DNA from: Oscillospiraceae bacterium
GTDB lineage: Bacteria > Bacillota > Clostridia > Oscillospirales > CAG-272
Assembly (NCBI GenBank): GCA_015065005.1
Contig: SVRE01000015.1
Location: 1 to 37,662 of the forward strand
DNA length: 37,662 nt
Direction: 5' to 3'
How positions within the stretch are numbered: position 1 is the stretch's first letter; every line of letters starts with the position of its first letter. The position numbers and the translations under genes are program-made. Below are positions 1 through 9,400 of this stretch, one piece after another. Under the pieces are notes generated by a model. The model made no database searches. It saw only the letters and a list, made by a program, of their open reading frames with translations, and was not told where the DNA came from.

Positions 1-1977
1 CCAGCTTACTGTGGACATTGGCCAGAAAATTCTTTCTGCTGTACCCGGACGGTAGTAGTCAAGAGCAAGCTCTGTATCCATTGCGCACATAATTGCGCGG
101 CGGAGGTAAAGGTTAGGAACCTTTGATGCGTTAATACCGATATAACCGTAACCAAGCTGGTCATTCAAGATATAGTTAGCACCAATCTTGTCAAGAGCCT
201 CAATCTTTGTGAAGTTAGCATCTGTCAATTGCGGTGTTGCGTAGTGAATGTTACCGCTTTCAAGCATTGGGAGTGAGTTTGTTGCGCTTACTACCTGGTA
301 ACGTACCTTTTCAATCTTCGCGTTGTTAAGACCGCTACCTACTGTTTCAAAGTAGTTATTTGCCTTGAAATATACTACGTTATCGCTATAGAATTCGTTA
401 CCTGCAGGGTTGTCACCGTTTGCACGGTTTGTTGCCTTGTAAGCACCTGCGCCTACAGGAACCTTGATGTTTGTTGGAGACTGAATAATCTTTGTCATAA
501 AGTCAAAGGAGCCCCATTCAACGCCGAACTTATTATTTGCAAGATCAACACCAACGCTTGAACCCTTACCGTAAACGTGCTGCGGTGCTACTGCAAACGC
601 AAAGTTCCAAACAGCCTTAGGGTCAACACCGTCAATTGTGATTTGGAGTACAGCGTACTCATCATTGTTCTTAACTGTACCGTCAGCATTGTACTCTGTT
701 GCTACAGTGTACTCGTTACCGTTTACAGTTACCTTTGTTCCCTTTTCTGTGTCCTTATCGTGACCTAAGGAAACAATACCGGAAATATTATCAATCTTAA
801 GTGAGCCGTCTTGACCAACCTTTTCGTGAAGGATTACGTCCTTAGCGTTGGAAACATACTCATTAATTACTGTCTGTGCGGATGCTGTGTACAAAAGAAC
901 TGCATCAAGTGACTTTGAAATTGTATCCTTGAATGCGTACTCAACAGCTCTTTCCTTATTTGTGATGTAATCTGTATTGTAGTCAGCCTTAACAGAATCA
1001 ATCTGGCTCTTGTCGTCCTTGCCGTTTACCTTAACATACTCAATAACTACATAGCCCTGTGATGCCATAAAGCAGAAGAGCTGGTCCTTAAACTCAGGAT
1101 GCTCCTTATACGGAGATTCTGTATAAGCCTCAAGCGCTGTATCGTATGCCTTTTCAAGCTCTTCCTTGTAAAGCTTGCAAATCTTATCATAGTCAGCCAA
1201 AAGCTGTGCCTTCCACTCATCGTGTGTCTTAGAGTCTGTGCCAACTGCAACAGCCTCCTTATAACCATCACTAATTTCTGTCAAATTATTGATAGCTTCC
1301 TTCATTGTTTCAACATCAGCCTCGTAGCCATCGGCACCGCCGGGCTTTTTGCCTACTGTTGTAAAGAGGTTAATAAGCTCCATAACACGAGCCATTGCTC
1401 TTTCAGACGCCTGCTCAGAAAGCTTATCATCTGAGTTGCCTGTGCCGGACTCTACCTCTTGAAGTCTATACGCGCTCAAGCCCTGAATCTTTGTGGAATA
1501 AAGGGTTGCTGAGCCTGCATATACAGGGTCAAGATACACATAGAGGTTAAAAAGCACGTCCTCCATTGTAAGTGGCTGTCCGTCTGAATACTTGATACCG
1601 TTCTTCAAAACAAAGGTGAATGTTGTTGTGTCTGTTGTCTTATCGTAATTTGACATATAGTCCTTAGCTACAACAGCCTCGTTGTCGCCATAAGCAACCT
1701 CAACCTTGCCGTTTACATACTTAGATGTAAGCATACCGATTTGTGTCATTGATACGATTGTGCTGTCTGCACCTGTGGTTGAATAGAATGGATTGAACAA
1801 GCCATCCAATTCCTCAGACATAATTACAAGCGCGTCCTTGTTTGCAGGAAGAGAGTTACCTGAGTTTCCACCGGGAGTTGGAGTTGGATTTTCCTCATCC
1901 CCACAGCTAACAAAGGTTCCCACAACACCCATGCACATTGCAATGCAGAGTATCAAAGCAAGAATTCTCTTTTTCAT
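1..1977 (-). CDS. Oligopeptide ABC transporter substrate-binding lipoprotein (SBP family 5), C-terminus cut by window edge
   Basis: The reading frame is open from the ATG at 1977 to base 1 (659 codons seen), so the 3' end lies outside the window. The N-terminus is a lipoprotein signal with lipobox FVSC (Cys 28), then an acidic, Pro/Gly/Asn/Ser-rich tether. Family 5 solute-binding features follow: a segment reading LKNGIKYSDGQPLTMEDV, which is the classic peptide-binding-protein motif, then VKVPVGAGAY-like and YIGINASKVP-like segments, and LRRAIMCAMD near the edge. Such proteins capture peptides outside the membrane and hand them to an Opp/Dpp permease; no permease is visible here. AAAGGAGA sits just upstream of the start. 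An insert of roughly 200 residues between the DGQPLTMEDV region and the later lobe is rich in Lys/Glu/Asp. The gene is the third of a minus-strand run behind the surface protease, 44 bp after its neighbour, which fits uptake of released peptides. Confidence 0.88.
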   Translation of the reverse strand, partial: MKKRILALILCIAMCMGVVGTFVSCGDEENPTPTPGGNSGNSLPANKDALVIMSEELDGLFNPFYSTTGADSTIVSMTQIGMLTSKYVNGKVEVAYGDNEAVVAKDYMSNYDKTTDTTTFTFVLKNGIKYSDGQPLTMEDVLFNLYVYLDPVYAGSATLYSTKIQGLSAYRLQEVESGTGNSDDKLSEQASERAMARVMELINLFTTVGKKPGGADGYEADVETMKEAINNLTEISDGYKEAVAVGTDSKTHDEWKAQLLADYDKICKLYKEELEKAYDTALEAYTESPYKEHPEFKDQLFCFMASQGYVVIEYVKVNGKDDKSQIDSVKADYNTDYITNKERAVEYAFKDTISKSLDAVLLYTASAQTVINEYVSNAKDVILHEKVGQDGSLKIDNISGIVSLGHDKDTEKGTKVTVNGNEYTVATEYNADGTVKNNDEYAVLQITIDGVDPKAVWNFAFAVAPQHVYGKGSSVGVDLANNKFGVEWGSFDFMTKIIQSPTNIKVPVGAGAYKATNRANGDNPAGNEFYSDNVVYFKANNYFETVGSGLNNAKIEKVRYQVVSATNSLPMLESGNIHYATPQLTDANFTKIEALDKIGANYILNDQLGYGYIGINASKVPNLYLRRAIMCAMDTELALDYYRPGTAERIFWPMSTVSW

Positions 1978-2021
1978 TTTGTTTCTCCTTTAATTTATAT
2001 TAACATAATTTTGAGCAAAGC

Positions 2022-3389
2022 TTATTCTGCTTGAATTCGTTCAAGCTCTACCTTATTTCCGTCAAGTGTAAAGGTTAATCTTTCGGAATTGTTTTCTGTT
2101 GTTTCAAAGGTAATACGGGAGTAATCTATACCGTGTGTATCACCAAAGCCGCATACAAGACCGATTGAATATCCGCTCTTAAACGGGAAGGTATCGTTTT
2201 TACCATACTTAACGTCAAGCTTGATAGCTCCGCTTACAGAAACGTTATTAATGGTTGCACTGTCTGAAATTGAGCCCGCAAGCAAGCCAAAGCTTACGTT
2301 ACTTGTAAGTGGCGCGCCTGTGTCTATAATCATAGTTACATTTTCAAAGGCTATGTTTTCAATTACCGCACCCTCGAAAATCTGACCGAACAAGCCTGTT
2401 GCAAATACCGATGCGCCTGTTGCCTGATAGAAGGTAATGTTCTTCAGCTTAACGCTTTCGCCATTTTCCTGTGTCTTACCGATAAGCTTACCTGTAAACT
2501 TACCTGAGGTTAAGTAGCTTGCCCAGCTTCTTGTGTTGTTACCAAGGTCAATATCGTTTTCAATTACATAATATCCACTGCCGGAAATGTTCTTTAGCTG
2601 GTTAACATTGAAAATGTGATACCAATCTCCGTCTATTGTGTCAATGTAAAGCTTCATTACGGAGTTTTGCGCACTTGCATCCTCGTAATTAACTGTACCT
2701 GTGTGCTTGATTTTTTCTCCCTCAAGCTTGCTTTCCTTATTTGGGTCAAGGTAAACAGCCTCAAAGGTTTTTCCCTTTATTGTTGGGAATTGATACATTT
2801 TAATATCACCCTTAGAGCTTTTTTCATCCCATACAGGCATATTGATTTCTGCATAAGGAGCAACCTCATACTCCTTCAAAAGTGTATTCGGGTCATCTAT
2901 TGAATAAAATTCAAAGGTGAACTTCGGAACCCAGGCAGCATATAGAGTCAAATAAGGCTCACTTGCTGTGTATTCACCGTTTGGATCAAGCTCCAAGCGG
3001 TCATTTTTAAAGTCCCACATTTCCCCATACTTATATGTGGTTTTACCGTTTGCATCCGTTACCGCCTCACACTTGGCGTACCAGCCAACGAAGGTAAATC
3101 CGTTTTTACTTGGCACAAAGGAGTTGCCCGAACCCCTTGATTCATCATCAGGGGTTATGAGCTTTGCTACCTTTTTACCATTTTTTGTAGGCAAGCTGTT
3201 TAAGCTGTATGTATCTACAATTACGGATGTGCCTGCGGTGAAGGTGCCACCGTTTGCATCATACTTAACGCTGACCTCATAGCCAGCCTTATCGTAATCC
3301 GCATACGGTGAGCCGTCACAGGATGTAACAAGCAATACGGTAATTAACGCAATTACTGCTAATAAAATTACTCTTAATTTCTTGTTCAT
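2022..3389 (-). CDS. InlB-repeat lipoprotein with GLUG-like C-terminal repeats
   Basis: A 455-residue predicted lipoprotein. I place the start at the ATG at 3389 (MNKKLRV), because the AAAAGG Shine-Dalgarno abuts the in-frame ATG at 3401 but lies about 11 nt from 3389. The lipobox is VTSC (Cys 24). Residues about 38-150 form a Listeria-Bacteroides/InlB B-type beta-grasp repeat (YDANGGTF at its start, GFTFVGWYA in the middle, LTLYAAWVP at its end). The C-terminal half has GLFGQIFEGAVIENIAF and GLLAGSISDSATINNVSV, which match the pattern of GLUG/beta-helix repeats. It therefore looks like a surface-tethered binding or adhesion protein; no catalytic motif is evident. It lies 46 bp after the subtilase and 44 bp before the peptide-binding lipoprotein, so it is probably co-transcribed with both. 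The ligand is unknown. Confidence 0.8.
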   Translation of the reverse strand: MNKKLRVILLAVIALITVLLVTSCDGSPYADYDKAGYEVSVKYDANGGTFTAGTSVIVDTYSLNSLPTKNGKKVAKLITPDDESRGSGNSFVPSKNGFTFVGWYAKCEAVTDANGKTTYKYGEMWDFKNDRLELDPNGEYTASEPYLTLYAAWVPKFTFEFYSIDDPNTLLKEYEVAPYAEINMPVWDEKSSKGDIKMYQFPTIKGKTFEAVYLDPNKESKLEGEKIKHTGTVNYEDASAQNSVMKLYIDTIDGDWYHIFNVNQLKNISGSGYYVIENDIDLGNNTRSWASYLTSGKFTGKLIGKTQENGESVKLKNITFYQATGASVFATGLFGQIFEGAVIENIAFENVTMIIDTGAPLTSNVSFGLLAGSISDSATINNVSVSGAIKLDVKYGKNDTFPFKSGYSIGLVCGFGDTHGIDYSRITFETTENNSERLTFTLDGNKVELERIQAE

Positions 3390-3435
3390 TTTTGTTTGCA
3401 TCCTTTTATTGATTTTTTTAAAAGGTCACTTTAGT

Positions 3436-6400
3436 CTATAGGACCAGACGCTTTTTAAGCATAACGAAGAATACTACACCGAAGGCAATTCCTGCCAATG
3501 CAATCACTGCCAAAATTACAATTGTAACAATATAGCCTGTTACAGGTGTTTCGGGCTTTTCTGCCGGTACCTCGGGCAGCTCATCACCAGGGATGCTTGG
3601 AACATCGGATGGCTTATCGCCCTCCTCAGCCTCTGCCTTCAAGCGGGCAATCTTATTCTCAGCAGTTACCAATACTGAATAATCGGTTACAAGTGCCTGC
3701 TGGTCTCTTGTTGCAATCTTGTCATACGCCTCACGTGCGGCAATAACAAGTGCCTCGTGTGTTAGCTTAATATTCTTTGGAAGCTGTGCAATTGCTGCAA
3801 TTGCTGCCAAGGTTTCATCAGTTGCGGACAATGCACCGTCAGCAATATTGTCAAAGTACTGTCCATAAACAAAGGTTTCGTAGCCCTGACCGTTTGAAGG
3901 TCTTACCATTGTAAGCGCTCTGTCCAAATGACCGATGTAGTTCATAAAGCTTGCACCGAAGAACACATCATAATACATTCCTGAAGGAACGTTCCACATA
4001 TAGTAATCTACTATTCCCAAGCCGTCATTTACAAGGGTTGTTCCGTTATTAAGCGGAATATTGTATGTGCCGGCCCCCGGAATGTTTTCGTAGGAATTAT
4101 AATATGCTACGTCGAGCTGCTCCTCAAGAATTGGAGCAACATAGCTCTTAAAGATAACTGTCTTAAGATTATCACAGCCAAAGAATGCCTTGTGTCCTAT
4201 TGCATTCAAGGAGTGCGGAAGCTGTACGGATACAACATCGGAGCCTGTAAATGCATATGAGCTGATTCTTACTGTACCGTCAGCAACAATTGCCTGACCC
4301 TTTTCCTCATTACCTGCGTAGGTAATAAGCTCATAACCGGAGTCAACCTTACTGTAGAGCGAGCCGTTTACAACCTTAACAGTGTCGGTAATTTCGTATG
4401 TATAGCTTACTATCTTATGCTCATTGCCATTGAACTCATATACGCTCACCTTAGCAAACGGAGCTACCTTACAGAAGCCAAATGGGTTATCGCCAACATA
4501 TGCAAGCTTTTCACCCAGAGTTACCTCAAACGGTGTCAGCTCCTCCTTTAAGAATGCGTGGTCACCGATTGACTCAGCACCTGTTAAATCAGCGCTTGTA
4601 AGACCTGAATATGCAAATGCGTAGGAGCCGATTTCCTTGGATGCGCCAAGGTTTTTAACATCTGTAAGACCCTCACAGTAAGCAAATGCACCCTCACCCA
4701 AGCTTGTGCCGTTTGTATTAAGAGTTACGTTTTGCGCGCCGCCAAGAGTGAAGGCATATTTGCCAACGCTTGTTGCGCTTGAAAGATTGATGTCCTTAAG
4801 CTCAGTTGAATTTGCAAAGGCATTATCACCAATAACCTCAACCTTTTCAAGATTGATCTGTGAAAGCTTGCCGCAGCCGTAGAACGCAAGCTCAGGAATT
4901 TCCTTTTGCTCACCAAGTACTACTGATGTAAGCTGTGTGCAGTATGCAAATGCACCCTTGCCAATGGACTCAACATTTGTTAAATCAATTGCTTCAAAGG
5001 CTGCACCGTAGTAGTGGAACACATATGATTCACCTGAAATCATAATGTTGGTAGCCTCTGAGTCGGTAAATACAAACTGCTCGTCACCGGTAAACGCAAG
5101 CTCACCAATGGAAACTACATTCTTAAAGCCTACATTATTACCATCGTGGTCGAGAATTGTTTTGAGTGAGCAAGCATTGTAGAACGCCTGTTCGCCGATT
5201 ACAACGTTTTGACCAAGTGTTATAACCTCAAGGTCAGCAGCACCCATAAATGCGGAGTCGCCAATCACTACATCATTACCGATTGTAAGTGACTTGAGTG
5301 GGGAGATGTAATCATAGTAGTAGTGACGCTTAGCGTTCTTTGTATAGAAGAGAACCTGCCAACGGCCACCTAATCTGTTGTTGTACATGAATGCGCCCAT
5401 TTCAAGTGTTACACCGTTACCGATTGTTACACTTTCAAGCTCATCACACTCACAGAAAGCACCCTCCATAACGGTTACGCCGTCAGGAATTTTAACGCTT
5501 GTAAGCTTTGTGCCTGAGAAAGCATATGGACTGATTATGCTCAGCTTCTCAAAGGAAGGATGAGCTGTAATTCCTGAGCCGAAGAATGCATACTCTCCAA
5601 GCTCTGTCAATACACCAAGCTCATAAGTTTTAAGCTTTGTACATTCTGCAAAGGCGTATTTGCCAACCCTTGTTACATTTGGAAGAACAATGCCTGTTAT
5701 GTTTTTATTTTCAGCAAAGGCACCTAAGCCAACCGCTGTAATACTCTCTTCTCCCGGATTGAACACGCCGTCAACGGTTGGAGCAACCAAAACAAGCTCG
5801 CCTCCGTCTTTTGAGAGAATATAGTTCTTGCTTTGAACCTTGAATGTAAGGTTCTTTTCATTAATATTAAACTTTAATACGCCTGACTTTGTAAATGCGT
5901 ATTCACCAATTACGTTAACGTCCTTACCAATGGTTACATTTGTAAGCTTTTCACAGCCGTAGAATGCGCCCTGCGGAATAACCGCTGCGTTAATTGTAGC
6001 ACTTACCTTGCCGTCAGCATCATAGGTTTTCATTGTACGTAGGTTCTTACAGCCTGCAAATACGTAAGGACCGTACTTAACAAAATCTGCATAAACCTCT
6101 ACATTTGAAAGCTTTTCATCACCGTAGAATGCATAACCGCCAATGGACTGAAGTGTCTTTGGAATTACAACGGATGTCAAATTCTTGTTGCCTGCAAAGG
6201 CATAATCACCGATAGCGCGGGCATTGTCAAGAACAAGCTCACCCCTTAGGTTACAGCCCTGGAATGCGCCCATATTAATGAGCTTAACATTCTTAAGACC
6301 CTGGGCAGGTATTGTTTTACCGTTTTCATCCATATAGGAAATTGTTGTAAGATTGTTACAGCCGTAGAATGCGCCGTACTCAATAGCCTCAAGGGTATAT

Positions 6401-9400
6401 GGAATTACAACCTCCTCAAGAGCGGTAAGTCCTGCAAAGGCATACGGACCAATCTTTTCAATACCGATAGGAAGGATAACCTTCTTAATTGTATTTTCAC
6501 CAAGGAACTGAACCTTTGTAAGGTTTGGATCCTCCTCGGAAATTTCATCAAACTCGCCCTTTTCAACATAGTCAAAGTTGGAGAATGCATACTGACCGAT
6601 TTCTGTAAAGTTAAGGTCGGAAGGAACCTTAACGGTATCACCCAAGCCAAAATAGTGTGTAAGTGACGGACCTGTTCTTATCCACGGGTTCTTAACCTGA
6701 ACGCTGATGGTTTCAGAGAAGAAGGTTCTGCCGCCGTCGAGCTCAACCTTTACGGTTACAGAGGACATACCCTCCGCCTTAGCTGTTACAACACCGTTTT
6801 CATCAATTTCTACAATATTCTTATTGTTGGATGTATATACAATTTTTGCTGTGTCGAAGTACGGAACAAATTTAGTCTTAAGCTCAACGGATTCAGATGG
6901 GAACATCTTAAGGTTAAAGCCACCGTCAAACAGCTTAAGGTCGCCTGTTGCACCGATATCTCTTTCATCGTTATTCAAATAGTAATAAGCCTTTAAGGTC
7001 TTGTAGCCAACAACATCAAATACGTCAGCTACAGGCTTATCGTATTCCTTATAGTATTTGGAAAGAACAGGGTCATCCTTTGCCTCAGCACCAAGAACTG
7101 TTACATGGAACTTTGCTACCTTACCGTTTGAATCCTTAGCCTCAATTACGGTAACACCCGGAGCTATTGCAATAACCTTATCATTTACTATCTTTGCAAC
7201 ATTTGGTCTTGTGGAGTTAAACTCAATCAGCTCTTTCCAAGGGTTATCATTACTGTCAGGATTGGTTTCTGCATTTGGATAGAGGATTGGATTCAACTGA
7301 TATACCTGGTTAACGCTCAGGTAATTTGTTTCATTAGCGGACTCCTCAAAATAGAAGTCTGTGTACTCGTCAGGCAAGCCTATTTCATAGGTTGTCATAT
7401 TGAGTGCATAGTCATAGCAGGTTACAACAAAGGAATTCTTGTTTATTGCCTTATCCTTAATGTCATAGATGTAATCTGTAAGCTCATATTCAACATATGT
7501 TGTGCCGTTGAAGGTTGAGTATACAGGGGTTAAGTAGCTTTCAAAGGACTCCATAATATTTGTATAATCAGGGTTCTCTGCAAGCTCCTGTGCTGTTGCC
7601 GGTCTTACATAACCGAAGTTGGTTGCCATTGAATAGTGGTTGTCGTAAACACCAACCCTTACATAAAGTCTGTCCTTCTTCAAATCCTTGTCATATTCTG
7701 TAAAGAACTCACAGTCTGTAACTGTTGGAGCCTGGTAGTCTATAACAATAGGGAATTCAAAGGTGTTCTTCAAGTTGGTTTCAGCACCGTCATTATCATA
7801 ATCAAGGTAACCCTCAAGCTTAACGGAAAGCTGAGCGTTATTTGGAAGGTCATAGTCCTGTGTATCGAACTCAACCTCAATGTTTGCGGGGTAAATTGAA
7901 CCGCCGTCACCGTAGGACTTACGAACATCGTAATCAACGGTTTCAAAAATAACCTCGCCTGTTGCGTCATTTGTGATTGTAACTACAATCTTAGCCGCAT
8001 TTCTCAAAATACCTGCCCAAACGAAACGGAAGGAATGAACTGTTTCATCCGCATATGAAAGGGCAATATAATCTCTGCTTGCAGCAATTACCTTGTCATT
8101 AGGATTTTGCTGGAAGTAGTATGAACCAAGATAGCTTACATAGTCGGAATAAAGGCCACCGATTGGACGTGTTGCATATGCATCCGCCATAACCTTATCG
8201 TCCTGTGAAATGCCATCATCAAGTTCTTCCTTATTTGTTTCAAAGTAGTCTGTATCAAACATAGGGGACCTTGTCCAGTCGCCATAAAATGCAAGGTAAG
8301 GAACATTTAAGTCAATTTCTGTTCCGCTTACGGCATCAAGGCAAATAAAGCCCTCAACGTACATACCGTTTTCAAATGAGTCATCAAGATATTTCTTATC
8401 GCTATCGGACAATGTGATTTTTGCTTCAACAACCGCTGTGCTGTTTGCGTTAACAACAACCTGGTTACCTTGGCTTGTTCCGCCCCCTGTTACACCAACG
8501 ATTTCAAACTTAGCGCCGTTTAAAAGATATCCCTGCTCGGTTACTGTTGTTTCACCGCGCACTGTCTCTGTTTCGCTAACGCCCTCTGTCATTACAACAG
8601 CGGAGAGCTTATATGTAAGTGTTGCTGAACCGAAGTTCTTAACACCGAACTTAAAGGTGTATTCACCTGTCTTTTCTCTGTCATCACCAAGCTCAATCTT
8701 GGATTTATCCATAACAGAGCCGTCATGTCTGTCATAGGTTTCAATGTAAGCTGTAGTCTTAGCTGCGCTTACAAGGTTTGCAAGACCTGCACCCTGCTTT
8801 CTTACAGCATAAGGCAAGTCATTTGTATTGTGCATAATGTCGGCAGTTGACATAAGCAAGCAGTTAACAAGAGCATTTGTTGCCTTAGCCTTTTCAGCTC
8901 CCTCAGGCATATTCTTGATATCCTCATACTCATTCTCTACATATTGACGCAAAAGCGCAATAACACCTGACATATTAGGGCAAGCCATTGATGTACCGGA
9001 CAAACGGTCATAATCACCGCCTGTTACAGCGGAAAGGATATTACCGCCGTGCGCTGTGATTTCAGGCTTAATGCTAAGGTCAGGAGCCGGGCCCCATGAT
9101 GAGAAGTCAGAAATAAACGGACCTGATGTTTGTGAACGGCTGATTTTAATTTTGCCGCTGCCTTGTGAAGCAAGCAATTCACCGTCATCCTGTGAAATAG
9201 AGCAAATCGGAATTGTAATTGTACCGGCATTCATTTTAATATCACCGGATACATTGTTATAAATGATAATAGCAGCAGCGCCTGCCTTTTGTGCAGCCTG
9301 CGCCTTCTCCTCGAAGGTTGTGGAGCCACGGCGAACAAGGGCAATCTTACCCGCTACATCCAAGCCGTAGTAGTCCGCAGTACGTCCTGCGCCGGGAACA

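Noticed and set aside
3402..3425. Inverted repeat CCTTTT/AAAAGG between the protease and the InlB-repeat gene
   Set aside because: Six A/T-rich pairs with a 12-nt loop; too weak for a terminator, and the gene spacing suggests co-transcription.
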